This document shows positions 44,393 through 53,690 of a stretch of 64,000 nt of DNA, one piece after another. Position 1 is the stretch's first letter, and each line of letters starts with the position of its first letter. The stretch is from Rhizobium gallicum bv. gallicum R602sp (GTDB lineage: Bacteria > Pseudomonadota > Alphaproteobacteria > Rhizobiales > Rhizobiaceae). The stretch covers positions 1,679,501-1,743,500 of the forward strand of contig NZ_CP006877.1 of assembly GCF_000816845.1 (NCBI RefSeq), written 5' to 3'. The translations under genes and the position numbers were made by a program. The notes under the pieces were generated by a model that did no database searches, was not told the DNA's origin, and worked only from the letters and a program-made list of their open reading frames with translations.

Positions 44393-45451
44393 TCAGATGC
44401 GGCGAGCCACGGAAGCACCGCCGAAGATGAGTTGCTGAACCAATGGGCGATCTACGAAACGGGCAGGGAATATCGGATCCGGGTCGCTTACCCGGTTCAG
44501 GCGATCGAGGTGCTCTGGCGACAGCGCCACGTCCAGAGCGCCCAGATTTTCCTCCGCCTGGGCGATGGTGCGGGCGCCCATGATGGGAGACACGACCGTG
44601 GGATTGGCCAGGGTCCATGCAAGCGCTACCCGAGACGGTGTCGAGCCCATTTCCTGAGCAACGGTGCGAACCTCGTGCGCGATCTCGATTGAGCGCTCGT
44701 TGAGATGCCCCGACGAGGCGATGACGCCCTTGCGGCTGGGAGAGACGGCTGCTTCCCGTGATTCCTGAACGTCGTTACGGGAGTATTTACCGGCCAGCAC
44801 GCCGCCGCCCAGCGGCGACCACGGAAGCACGCCGAGTCCCAAAGCTGCGGCCATCGGCATGAGCTCATGCTCGACGGTTCGTTCCACGAGACTGTATTCG
44901 ATCTGGAGCGCGACGAAGGGGGACCATCCGCGCATGTCGGCGAGCGTCTGCATTTCGGCGATCCGCCATGCCGGCGTATTGCAGATGCCGACATAGAGAA
45001 TCTTTCCCGACCGAACGAGATCGTCGAGGGCGCGCATCACCTCGTCTGGCTGGGTCGTCATGTCCCATCCGTGCAGATAGAAGAGATCGATGCGATCAGT
45101 GCCAAGCTGCCTGAGGCTCTGCTCGACCGATCGCATCATGTTGAGGCGATGATTGCCGCCCGAATTGGGGTTGCCAGGCTCGCGGGCCATCGTGAACTTC
45201 GTCGCGATGACGAGCCGCTCACGCTTGTCGCCGACGAATTCCCCGAGAAAGCGTTCGGCGGCGCCGTTGGTGTAGTTCACCGAGGTATCGATGAAATTGC
45301 CGCCCCGATCGACATAGAGATCGAAGATGCGGCGGGCTTCGACACCGTCGGCGCCCCAACCCCAATCCGACCCGAAAGTCATGGTGCCCAGGCTTATGGG
45401 CGAAACACGCAATCCTGAGCGTCCTAGCAGCTTGTAGTTCTCGAGCATCAT
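44393..45451 (-). CDS. Aldo/keto reductase
   Basis: The 352-residue NADPH-dependent oxidoreductase shows the AKR features LGRSGLRVSPISLGTMTFGSD, FIDTSVNYTNGAAERFLGEF (Asp and Tyr of the tetrad), the conserved Lys in VIATKF, DLFYLHGWD with the His, and PWSPLGGGVLAGKY. It starts at 45451 (MMLENYKL) and is divergent from a LysR regulator, which probably controls it and the two secreted-protein genes downstream. Confidence 0.92.
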   Translation of the reverse strand: MMLENYKLLGRSGLRVSPISLGTMTFGSDWGWGADGVEARRIFDLYVDRGGNFIDTSVNYTNGAAERFLGEFVGDKRERLVIATKFTMAREPGNPNSGGNHRLNMMRSVEQSLRQLGTDRIDLFYLHGWDMTTQPDEVMRALDDLVRSGKILYVGICNTPAWRIAEMQTLADMRGWSPFVALQIEYSLVERTVEHELMPMAAALGLGVLPWSPLGGGVLAGKYSRNDVQESREAAVSPSRKGVIASSGHLNERSIEIAHEVRTVAQEMGSTPSRVALAWTLANPTVVSPIMGARTIAQAEENLGALDVALSPEHLDRLNRVSDPDPIFPARFVDRPLVQQLIFGGASVARRI

Positions 45452-45513
45452 CTTGGTTAGCCATCTCCGATTGACCGAGCCAAAAGTAGCAGTTCTAGAG
45501 GGGCAGACAACTT

Positions 45514-45544
45514 GCCCAATCGTGACCACGCTGGTAAGTTGGGC
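45514..45544. promoter_or_regulatory. Candidate LysR operator
   Basis: Within the 99-base divergent gap between the aldo/keto reductase and LysR genes lies an inverted repeat GCCCAA (45514-45519) and TTGGGC (45539-45544), just upstream of the regulator start. Spacing and placement suit a LysR-type binding site. Confidence 0.4.
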
Positions 45545-45550
45545 TAACCA

Positions 45551-46474
45551 ATGGCTATGGACCTGAATGGCATCTCTGTTTTTCTCGCCGTCGCAGAGGC
45601 ACGAAGCTTCCGCGCGGCCGCCGAGCACTTAGGTGTCACGCGGCCGGCTGTGAGCCAGACGATCCGTCGCCTCGAGGATCGGCTTGGCGTCGCGCTCGTT
45701 CAGCGAACAACCCGAAGCGTCAGCCTGACAGAGGCTGGCGAACAGCTTTACCAGCGCGTGGCGCCAGCCATTGCGGAGGTCGCCCTGGCCCTGAACGCCA
45801 CCGCGGATCGAGACATCGCTCCGAGCGGCCTTTTGCGGCTGGCAGTGTCCTCGATCGCAGAACGGTTCATCTCAGGACCGCTGCTGTCGAGCTTTGCGGA
45901 CGCCTATCCTGCCGTTCAGATCGATCTGACCGTCACGGACGAAGAATTCGACATTGTGGCGAAGGGATATGACGCGGGGGTGCGGCTTGGCGAAGTGATA
46001 GACCAGGATATGATCGCTATCCCGGTGTCCGGCGAGCAACGTCAAAGCGCGGTTGCCGCGCCTTCCTATATCGAGCGCTTCGGGAAGCCGTCCCACCCCT
46101 CGGAACTGGCCCAGCATCGCTGTATTGGCTGGCGTCCCGCACCGCGCACCGCGCCTTACCGCTGGGAGTTTGCCGAAAATGGACGTGAGTTCGACGTGGC
46201 GGTCAATCCTCAGATCACCACCAATGATATGTGGCTAATGATCCGCACGGCCTGCGCGGGGGGAGGCATAACGTTTGGCATGGAGGAGACATTCAGACCG
46301 TTCGTCTCATCCGGCAAACTGGTGCCTCTCCTCCAAGAGTATTGCCCGCCGTTCGCGGGTTTTTTCCTCTATTTTCCCAATCGGCGGAATCTCGCCCCGA
46401 AGCTACGCGCCTTGGTTGAGCATGTAAGGCGGTGGCGACAGCGCCGAGGGTCTGCGGGTTCGAGTGAACCTTAG
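45551..46474 (+). CDS. LysR-family transcriptional regulator
   Basis: The 307-residue protein has the N-terminal winged helix (LNGISVFLAVAEARSFRAAAEHLGVTRPAVSQTIRRLEDRLG) and a periplasmic-binding-like effector domain from about residue 90. It is divergent from the aldo/keto reductase, the usual arrangement for a LysR regulator and its target. Start could be the ATG at 45551 or the second Met two codons later. Effector unknown. Confidence 0.93.
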   Translation: MAMDLNGISVFLAVAEARSFRAAAEHLGVTRPAVSQTIRRLEDRLGVALVQRTTRSVSLTEAGEQLYQRVAPAIAEVALALNATADRDIAPSGLLRLAVSSIAERFISGPLLSSFADAYPAVQIDLTVTDEEFDIVAKGYDAGVRLGEVIDQDMIAIPVSGEQRQSAVAAPSYIERFGKPSHPSELAQHRCIGWRPAPRTAPYRWEFAENGREFDVAVNPQITTNDMWLMIRTACAGGGITFGMEETFRPFVSSGKLVPLLQEYCPPFAGFFLYFPNRRNLAPKLRALVEHVRRWRQRRGSAGSSEP

Positions 46475-46595
46475 CGATCGGATGTCGCGTCGATGCCAGG
46501 AGCGAGCGGAAGCCATGCTGTGGTGCTTCGGGCAAGGCTGAAGGACCCCGGCTCGGGCTCGCCCAAGTCGGCCGAGATCGTTGCGCGGCCTGTCG

Positions 46596-48050
46596 TCAGG
46601 CTTGCAGGCGATCGCGCGGGACTGATAACCGAATGACGAGGCCTTCCGGCTTCCAGTCTCGCTGGATTTCGCCGCCGAGCTGGCTACGGACTGTGGCGCG
46701 GCCGAGAGTCGTGCCGAAGCCGTCCCCGTCAGCGGCCTGCATTACGGGCGGGCCGTCTCGCTCGGTCCAGGTGAGGACGAAGGTGTCGCCTTCCTCTTCG
46801 CAGGCGATTTCGACGCAACCCTTGTCGGTCGACAGCGCCCCATATTTCGCGGCATTGGTCGCAAACTCGTGCAGCAGGAGCGCGAAGCTCGTCAGAGACC
46901 CCCCGGAGATCGTCGCGTCGGGGCCACTTACCACCGCATGCGGTGCGGTTGCGTCCGCGCCGCGATCATATGGCGCAAGGATCGTTCGCAACAGGGTATG
47001 GAGCGTGGTCGCCTGCTCGATGCGGTCCGACGCCTGGGACGTCTGCGCCACCGTCAAGGCGTGAGCCTGGGCGAGTGCTCCCAACCTTTGAGACACTGCT
47101 GTGGCGAGCTCGCGCGGTGTCGTCGCCCTTTTCGCGCTCAGCGACACGACGCTGCTCGCCAGCGCAAAAAGGTTCTTGACGCGGTGATCCATCTCTCGGA
47201 GGAGAAGGTGCTGCTGCTCTTCGGCGCGCCTGCGATCGGTGATGTCACGCGCGATCTTGGATGCGCCGATCACTTGGCCTGCGCGATTTCGGATTGGCGA
47301 CACCGACAAGGATATCTCGACAAGGCTCCCGTCCTTGCGCCGGCGGATGGTCTCGTAGTGGTCGATCTTTTCGCCCCGTCGAAGCCGGGCGAGGATATTG
47401 GGCTCCTCATCGGCTCGATCCAGCGGGATGAGCATGGTGACCGAGCGGCCGATGGCTTCTTCGGCGGTATAGCCGAAAAGCCGCTCGGCGCCGCGGTTCC
47501 AGTCGGTGATTGTGCCGTTGAGATCCTTTGCCAGGATGGCGTCGTCGGATGATTCCACTATAGCTGCGACCCGCTGCGCGGCTTCGTCGGCGACAGCAGC
47601 GTCCGATTGATCGACGAGCATGTTGACCGCACCGATCAGCGTGCCCTCGGCGTCGAAGATCGGTGTAGGAAAGGCCCGGAACAGGACCCGGCGGCCGTCC
47701 GGTCGCTCGGCAAATGCTTCGAGCCCTCGCACCGGGCGCTTTTCGCGCAGCGCCATGGCCATAGGGCATTCGTCATGTGGCAGAGGCGTGCCGTCCGGCC
47801 AATATAGCTTCCAGGAGCCGCAGAATTCGCTCTTCCCGAGCTCCGGCCTCACTCCCCACAGCTCGGCGGCCGCCTCGTTGTAAAAGGTTATGAGCCCTGA
47901 CGCATCGGTCGTATAGACGGCTTCCGGTAGAGCCTGAAGGATGTGCTCGATCGCCATGTTCGCGGGGATCGCGACGACAGCTGAGTGCGGTTCCGCCTCG
48001 TGACGGGACCTAGTGAAGGGCGTCTCACTCTGGCTCAGGGGCTTGTTCAT
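46596..48050 (-). CDS. PAS-PAS HWE-family sensor histidine kinase
   Basis: The 484-residue protein has two PAS domains (about 30-150 and 155-285; second with IVESSDDAILAKDLNGTITDWNRGAERLFGY), the HWE/HisKA_2 phosphoacceptor block (LLLREMDHRVKNLFALASSVV) and an ATPase domain of the HWE type. No membrane helix is seen, so it senses a cytoplasmic signal such as light, redox or a ligand. GGAG lies seven bases before the ATG at 48050; the frame extends further without support. No response regulator adjoins it. Confidence 0.9.
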   Translation of the reverse strand: MNKPLSQSETPFTRSRHEAEPHSAVVAIPANMAIEHILQALPEAVYTTDASGLITFYNEAAAELWGVRPELGKSEFCGSWKLYWPDGTPLPHDECPMAMALREKRPVRGLEAFAERPDGRRVLFRAFPTPIFDAEGTLIGAVNMLVDQSDAAVADEAAQRVAAIVESSDDAILAKDLNGTITDWNRGAERLFGYTAEEAIGRSVTMLIPLDRADEEPNILARLRRGEKIDHYETIRRRKDGSLVEISLSVSPIRNRAGQVIGASKIARDITDRRRAEEQQHLLLREMDHRVKNLFALASSVVSLSAKRATTPRELATAVSQRLGALAQAHALTVAQTSQASDRIEQATTLHTLLRTILAPYDRGADATAPHAVVSGPDATISGGSLTSFALLLHEFATNAAKYGALSTDKGCVEIACEEEGDTFVLTWTERDGPPVMQAADGDGFGTTLGRATVRSQLGGEIQRDWKPEGLVIRLSVPRDRLQA

Positions 48051-48725
48051 GCGATACTCCTTGCAGACTTCGTGACCATCACATTGCTTTGGGCTCTTCC
48101 CCGGATGTCCGCACGATCTGGCCGCTGGTGCGGCTGAAGGTAAAGGCTCGTAGGCGAAGGCCCAACCTACCGAATGCAGCGGCGGATAGGGCCCGTCGTC
48201 ACAACAGCAGTGTGGATTTGACGATACTAGCGGAAATCCCGCGTCTTCACTAATCGTGTCCGGATGCAGGTGGGAATTTATCCCGAGCCCGATACTATGC
48301 CGAGCCCATTCCCTAAAGCCCGAGCTTTCCGGTAGTCCAGCATTGAAAGCTCGGCATAATTTGAACGCGTTGGAAGACCGGGTTCGGCCCGTTGCGGCCA
48401 TTGGTAGTCGCAAAGCTCGGTCGTGAAACCCCGACTTTCGCGACTGAGTTATGCGACAGGAATTCTTGTGAAAATTTAGCCCCGGCGATTTTGTCGCAAG
48501 ACTTGGGATTTCTGCGACACGGCATTGCCCAATGTGGAGACGACGCCGACAATCAGTGCGACGATGCCGCTGGCCTCGCGCAGTGTGGGCCAACGCCCAT
48601 AGGCCCTGCGGGTGCTGGGATTGCGAATATTGGCGGTGAAGAATTCGAAGAAGCGATACGAGACATGGTCACCAGCGGCGGTAACAACCGTAGGGGCGTG
48701 CTACGCGGCGATGACGGCAGCTGGC
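48051..48725. repeat. Gene-free stretch with inverted repeats at the end of a recombinase element
   Basis: No gene is supported in these 675 bases. TATGCCGAGC (48296-48305) and GCTCGGCATA (48349-48358) form a perfect inverted repeat. Inside it, CCGAGCTTTC (48320-48329) and GAAAGCTCGG (48345-48354) form another. TGCGACA or its complement appears three times at about 48450-48525. The 9-mer TCGGCATAA recurs at 50446, just past the recombinase relic, suggesting element ends. Confidence 0.55.
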
Positions 48726-49175
48726 TCATGGCGCTACATGTCCGGGCGTCTCAAATCGCTTCTTCAGAAAGATGAAGCTGTGTCCCGGTGGATAATCATC
48801 CATGATCCCGAAGGCCTCATACCCAAGCCGTTCGTAAAATCCGCGCGCCTGGAAGCTGTGGGTCGTGAGCCACGCGCCTCGGCAGCCGCGATCTATCGCC
48901 TCTTGCTCAGCGAGCGCCATGAGACGACGGCCAATACCACCATGGCGAAGCGCTTCCGGCACTACCAGTAGATCGACATGCAGGTGGTCATGAATCGTGC
49001 TGCCCCAAAGCCCACCAATGATATTTCCCGTTTCGGGCTCAGTGACAGTTAAAACTAGCAGTTTATCTTCGGTCGGACGCCCGATACGAGACGCGTTGAA
49101 CTCAATCAGCGACGCGGCAATGGCGGACCGTTCATGTGAACCCGGATCTCTGACGAGCTGGATCGTTACCTGCAT
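48726..49175 (-). CDS. GNAT-family N-acetyltransferase
   Basis: The 149-residue protein has the GNAT fold: IGGLWGSTIHDHLHVDLLVVPEALRHGGIGRRLMALAEQEA, with the acetyl-CoA motif RHGGIGRRL, then GAWLTTHSFQARGFYERLGYEAFG. Start ATG at 49175 (MQVTIQLVRD) is chosen over the longer frame to 49265. It lies between repeats and a recombinase relic, so it may be cargo of that element. Substrate unknown. Confidence 0.86.
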   Translation of the reverse strand: MQVTIQLVRDPGSHERSAIAASLIEFNASRIGRPTEDKLLVLTVTEPETGNIIGGLWGSTIHDHLHVDLLVVPEALRHGGIGRRLMALAEQEAIDRGCRGAWLTTHSFQARGFYERLGYEAFGIMDDYPPGHSFIFLKKRFETPGHVAP

Positions 49176-49369
49176 GAGCACCCTCGCGAAAATCCCGATA
49201 GAAGCGACACTTGTTTTCCTAACTTTTGCGACGGCGCATAGTACGGGGTTCTGCGATAGCCGCAATGTGCGCTTGTGGCGCTTTCCTGCCTAGTGAAAGT
49301 TCCTTGATGATTGGACGGCTCGACCTGACATCGCGGCCCTCACCGCGATGTCAATAGCTCCGGCAGGGA

Positions 49370-50424
49370 TCAAAGTTTGTCGAGAAACGCCAATAACTCG
49401 TCGCCAGCCCTGAACCGGCCAGGCGATTGTCCATTGAACGGGTCGATCTTGGCTAGAGCGGCCTCCTTGATTGCCAGGTGGGCATGCAAGTACGGCTGTG
49501 TGGACCGCGTGGACTCATGGCCGAGCCACAATGAGATCACCGTGCTGTCGACACCGGCATCCAGCAACTCCATTGCCGCGCTATGTCGAAGGACATGGGG
49601 TGATATCCGCTTTGATCGTAACGACGAGCCGCCCTTCGACGCCGTCGACACGTATTTTGCCAGAAGATACTGAACGGCATCAGGGCTCATTCGCCCGCCG
49701 TGAACGGTCGGGAAAAGAGAATTGCCGTTCCCCACCGGTGGCTCGTCCAACCAGGCCTTGAGCGTAACTTTGAGCATTCCGGTTATCGGCGTAGCGCGTT
49801 CCTTGCGCCCCTTCCCGAAACACCGGATGTGCGCTCCTGTGCCGATGGTGATGGCACTTCGATCAAGGCCCAGTAGCTCGGAGAGGCGCATCCAGCGTCG
49901 TACTCGGATGCAGCGGCACGATGCGGGTCTTTCCGAACTTCGTCTCGCGGATCGTCAGCATGCCTGCTTTCAGATCGGCGTCCTCACGAAGCAACCGCGC
50001 GGCCTCTGAGAAGCGAAGTCCGGTGGATGCCAGCAAGCCGAAGAAGTAATGATATGTCGGCCCTCGGAAGCTTCCAGGATGCAGGTCGAGCATCGACTTC
50101 AGGAGATCGGCGATCTGTTCGTCTGAATAGATGAAAGGACGCGGTCTTCGTTGTGGTGGAAAGATATACGAAGGCGGAATCTCGGTTCGGGGGGTCGACC
50201 ACCTGGAGATGGCGGGCAAAAGCTCTGACCGTCGAAAGGCGCGACGACCACGTTGCGGGACCACATTGGTGGCTTGCCCAATCCACCGCAATCTTCGCGG
50301 TGACCCGCAGTTCGCCATGCGCAGTCGCATACCTCACAAAATTGCGCAGGCGGCTCTCCTGAGTTTGGAGCTTGAACCCGAGTGAGCGCCGCAACTTCAG
50401 ATATTGTTCAAGGGCATCGGACAT
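49370..50424 (-). pseudogene. Chimeric relic of tyrosine recombinase genes
   Basis: Three frames in sequence are needed. The N-terminal core-binding part (start at 50424, MSDALEQYLKLRRSLGFKLQ) runs to about 50200. The next frame (PRPFIYSDEQIADLL; GLRFSEAARLLREDADL) runs to about 49890. There it joins, inside the catalytic domain, the end of a different recombinase (MRLSELLGLDRS; SPHVLRHSAAMELL; WLGHESTRSTQPYLH with catalytic His and Tyr). This looks like a frameshift plus a deletion fusing two genes of a multi-recombinase (trio-type) element. Confidence 0.75.
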
Positions 50425-50434
50425 ATCCGTAGCC

Positions 50435-50454
50435 TTATGCCGAGTTCGGCATAA
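50435..50454. repeat. Perfect inverted repeat next to the recombinase relic
   Basis: TTATGCCGA and TCGGCATAA lie on either side of two bases, 10 bases upstream of the recombinase start. The same 9-mer occurs in an inverted repeat at 48351-48359. Confidence 0.6.
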
Positions 50455-50556
50455 CGGCACGTGATGTCGCGCGTGCGCGGTTCTTTGGGCGGCAAACCGC
50501 GGTGTCGGGTTCAGTTCACCGTTCGTGTGGAACACAGGACCTTTCGCGATCTGCGT

Positions 50557-51390
50557 TCACCCGTTGAGCGGCAGGCCTGGCCGGTCGAGGGTGCCGGGCG
50601 AAAGCGTGAAGATCTCGCAGCCGCCGGCCGTGACACCGACGGTGTGTTCGTATTGCGCAGAAAGCGACCGGTCGCGGGTGACCGCCGTCCAGCCATCGGC
50701 AAGCACCTTCACATGCGGACGCCCGAGATTGATCATTGGCTCGATCGTGAAGATCATGCCTTCGCGCAGCTCCGGACCCTCGTTGGCCCGGCCGTAATGC
50801 AGGATGTTCGGCGAATCGTGGAAGAGGCGGCCGACGCCATGGCCGCAGAAATCGCGGACGACCGAGCAGCGTTCGCTTTCTGCGTAGGTCTGGATCGCTT
50901 CGCCGATCGCGCCGGTGCGCGCGCCGGGGCGGACGGCGGCAATGCCGCGCATCAACGCTTCATGCGTGACTTCGAGGAGACGTTCGGCGGCACGCTTAAT
51001 CTGCCCGACCGGATACATGCGGCTGGAATCGCCGTGCCAGCCGTCAAGCACGAAGGTAACGTCGATATTGACGATATCGCCTTCGCGAAGCGGTTTTGCG
51101 TCCGGAATGCCGTGGCAGACGACATGGTTGATCGAGGTGCAGGTGGATTTGGTATAGCCGCGATAATTGAGCGTCGCCGGATGGGCACCGTTGTCCATAC
51201 CAAATTCGAAGACGAACCGGTCGATCGCCTCGGTCGGAAGGCCCGGCCTGACGATCGCCGCGAGTTCGTCGAGGCAGCGGGCGGTCAACTGGCACGCCTT
51301 GCGCATGCTCTCGAAGGCCTCGGGACCATAGAGCCGGATGGCGCCGGTATTCTTCGGCGGCGCGGAGGAGGCTTCGATATAATTCACCAT
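50557..51390 (-). CDS. map: Methionine aminopeptidase, type I
   Basis: The 277-residue metalloenzyme removes the N-terminal Met from new proteins. The metal ligands are visible: NIDVTFVLDGWHGDSSRM (two Asp), FCGHGVGRLFHDSPNI (His), MIFTIEPMIN (Glu) and QYEHTVGVT (Glu). NYRGYTKSTCTSINHVVCHGIP is the typical type I stretch. The ATG at 51390 fits the family beginning. Confidence 0.96.
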   Translation of the reverse strand: MVNYIEASSAPPKNTGAIRLYGPEAFESMRKACQLTARCLDELAAIVRPGLPTEAIDRFVFEFGMDNGAHPATLNYRGYTKSTCTSINHVVCHGIPDAKPLREGDIVNIDVTFVLDGWHGDSSRMYPVGQIKRAAERLLEVTHEALMRGIAAVRPGARTGAIGEAIQTYAESERCSVVRDFCGHGVGRLFHDSPNILHYGRANEGPELREGMIFTIEPMINLGRPHVKVLADGWTAVTRDRSLSAQYEHTVGVTAGGCEIFTLSPGTLDRPGLPLNG

Positions 51391-51399
51391 TGTAGGGCC

Positions 51400-51690
51400 T
51401 TAGCGGAGATTGTCCTCATCGTACATAATGCAGCTATGCCGCTTTCGTCCATCGCGATCAACCGCAACCACGAGATTTGTACCACTTCGATACCGGGCAG
51501 GTATGCCTTTCCAGTCACGCACCCCGTATCTTGCGTCTTGCGCTCCACTCGGACGGCGCGCTGGAAATTGCCGCGTTGAAGTGAAACATATGACGGTCCC
51601 CGGCGTCCCATTCGAGACGGTAGCGTAAGCCCGCTCGAATGCTTCTAACGGCAGCCAAATCCTTTTCGCAGCAAAACGGACATTGCGCAA
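51400..51690 (-). CDS. Possible small protein upstream of map
   Basis: The 96-residue frame ends nine bases before map and contains YGVRDWKGIPARYRSGTNLV and VAVDRDGRKRHSCIMYDEDN, which look protein-like. No clear ribosome site or family was found, and a competing - strand frame overlaps (51384-51611). The assignment is tentative. Confidence 0.3.
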   Translation of the reverse strand: MRNVRFAAKRIWLPLEAFERAYATVSNGTPGTVICFTSTRQFPARRPSGAQDARYGVRDWKGIPARYRSGTNLVVAVDRDGRKRHSCIMYDEDNLR

Positions 51691-51769
51691 ATCGCGCTTA
51701 CGGAACCGGATTTATTGACGACTTGCCCTAGCTTTGCTGATTGGACACTAGGAGATACGACGGGACCTC

Positions 51770-52672
51770 ATGAGCGAAACGCGACGCAAGCTGACCACGA
51801 TCTTCTCCGCCGACGTGCAGGATTATACGCGCCTGATGGGTGCGGATGAGGAGGGCACGCTGGCGATGCTGAAGCGGTATCGCGATGCGATGTCGCGGCT
51901 CATCGCGTTGCACGGAGGGCGGGTGATCAATACCTGGGGCGACGGATTGATCGCCGATTTTCCGAGCGTCGTCGAGGCGGTGCGTGCGGCAGTCGACGTT
52001 CAGAACGAGCTCGCAGGCATGAACGCTACGCGGCCGGCGGACGGTCGCATGCTGTTCCGGATCGGCATCAATCTCGGCGATGTGATCGTCGAAGGCGACG
52101 ATCTCTATGGTGACGGTGTCAATATTGCCGCGCGGCTGCAGGCGTCTGCCGCCGCCGGCGGGATCGTGATATCGAATACCGTCTACGACCAGGTCCGCAA
52201 CAAGGTGGCCGTCGGTTTCGATTTTCTCGGGCCTTTGGTGGTGAAGAATGTCACGGAACCCGTGCCGAGCTATGCCGTGCGCATAGGCGAAGACATAAAA
52301 AGCGCCCCGCAGCCGGAGGCTGCAACGAACCGACCGAAGGCTCCGGCAGTGACCAATTGGTCGCTTGGCGCAAAGGCTCGCAAGATGTTTGGTCTGCTCG
52401 CCTTGTTGAGCGCTTTGCTGGTTGTCGTTAATCTTCTCTCCTGGCGGGGCGTCTTCTGGGCGGCATGGCCGCTTCTGGCCTTTGCTGTCTTGACGGCAAT
52501 GATATGGGTGCGGAACCAGAACCGCATCGATCGGGGCATTGCCGCCCTCGGCGTCGCCGGGCTTGGCATGGTCGCGATCAACCTGCTGTCGTGGCACGGG
52601 ATATTTTGGGCGATATGGCCAGTTCTGGGGCTGGCCGCCGCTGCCGGCGTTCGATGGGTGATGCGAAACTGA
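51770..52672 (+). CDS. Class III adenylate/guanylate cyclase with C-terminal duplicated membrane segment
   Basis: The 300-residue protein starts with the cyclase domain (RRKLTTIFSADVQDYTRLMG with the metal-binding Asp; VINTWGDGLIADFPS; INLGDVIVEGDDLYGDGVNIAARLQ), about 1-175. After a linker, two similar membrane units follow (NLLSWRGVFWAAWPLL and NLLSWHGIFWAIWPVL), 2TM-like. The cyclase lies N-terminal and the membrane part C-terminal, the reverse of the commonest rhizobial order. Confidence 0.9.
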   Translation: MSETRRKLTTIFSADVQDYTRLMGADEEGTLAMLKRYRDAMSRLIALHGGRVINTWGDGLIADFPSVVEAVRAAVDVQNELAGMNATRPADGRMLFRIGINLGDVIVEGDDLYGDGVNIAARLQASAAAGGIVISNTVYDQVRNKVAVGFDFLGPLVVKNVTEPVPSYAVRIGEDIKSAPQPEAATNRPKAPAVTNWSLGAKARKMFGLLALLSALLVVVNLLSWRGVFWAAWPLLAFAVLTAMIWVRNQNRIDRGIAALGVAGLGMVAINLLSWHGIFWAIWPVLGLAAAAGVRWVMRN

Positions 52673-52767
52673 CCCAAGAGTGCATTGGCCGCGATTACGA
52701 GGCGGCGTTGCCAGTGCTTACGAATTGCATATCTTGCCGCGCTAGTCGATGACCGACGAAAGCCACC

Positions 52768-53664
52768 ATGACAACGGAAAAGATAGATCAGTTCCGGGAC
52801 ATCATTCTCAGCGAGTATCCGGACTTGGCCGCATCGACGTTCGAGCTCGCCCCGGTAGGCTGGGATTCGATCGCCGTTGACGTGGATGACCGGCTGATCT
52901 TCAAGTTTCCCCGCAATGAGGTCGCACAAAAGGCGCTTGTGAGGGAGGCCGCATTGCTTGCCGTCGTCCGGCCCAGGGTCTCAATGGCCGTCCCGGAGCT
53001 GCGCATTCTTCAGAGAGGCCGGCACCTGTTTTCTCTTCATGAGAAGCTGAAGGGCGAACATCTGCTTGCGGCCGAATATGACAGGCTGCCGGAGCATGTG
53101 CGCCGGCGCCTTGGCGATGCATTGGGGCAGTTTTACACCGAGCTTCACCGGCTCGACAAGGAGCAAATGGCGGATGCCGGCGCCGCGACAATCGGCGCAT
53201 GGCAAAGCCCTTCAGCGCTTCGCGGTAAAGCCGTGCCGGCCCTTCCGGTCGAACTGCGTGGCGTGGCAGAGGATATCATCGCAGGATTCGAGCAGCTTCC
53301 GCCCGATCCCCACGGACAGACCTATGGCTTTTTCGACGGCCATGGATGGAACATGGCTTTCGACCGTGTGCGGGGCCGCCTCAACGGCATCTACGATTTT
53401 GCCGATTCCGGCTTTGGTCCGGTCCACCAGGAGTTCATCTATTCGAACTTCATATCGCCGGATCTCACCGAGCGGATCGCTGCGGCTTATGAAAAGGCGT
53501 CAGGCCGGACGCTCGACCGGCGCCGTATCGCGATCCTCACCGGTATTCATAGGCTGTCGGAACTGGCAGAGCTACCGGACGATTTTCGCCATACTCCGGC
53601 AATGACCCGCCATACCGTGATATGGCTCGAGACGATGTCGGGCCGCGGTTTCGCTGCGAGCTAA
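52768..53664 (+). CDS. Aminoglycoside-phosphotransferase-like kinase
   Basis: The 298-residue protein has the APH/choline-kinase fold: a nucleotide-binding N-lobe (DVDDRLIFKFPR with Lys), a catalytic loop GFFDGHGWNMAFD in place of HGDxHxxN, and the DFG-like IYDFADSGFGP. The catalytic base lies in FFDGHGWN. Substrate unknown; members act on aminoglycosides, sugars or macrolides, and resistance cannot be inferred. Confidence 0.82.
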   Translation: MTTEKIDQFRDIILSEYPDLAASTFELAPVGWDSIAVDVDDRLIFKFPRNEVAQKALVREAALLAVVRPRVSMAVPELRILQRGRHLFSLHEKLKGEHLLAAEYDRLPEHVRRRLGDALGQFYTELHRLDKEQMADAGAATIGAWQSPSALRGKAVPALPVELRGVAEDIIAGFEQLPPDPHGQTYGFFDGHGWNMAFDRVRGRLNGIYDFADSGFGPVHQEFIYSNFISPDLTERIAAAYEKASGRTLDRRRIAILTGIHRLSELAELPDDFRHTPAMTRHTVIWLETMSGRGFAAS

Positions 53665-53690
53665 TGGCGAAAGAGGCGGCGGAGACGATT

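Noticed and set aside
48392..48775. 127-codon + strand frame
   Set aside because: It overlaps the GNAT stop and repeat-rich DNA, with no start signal or family.
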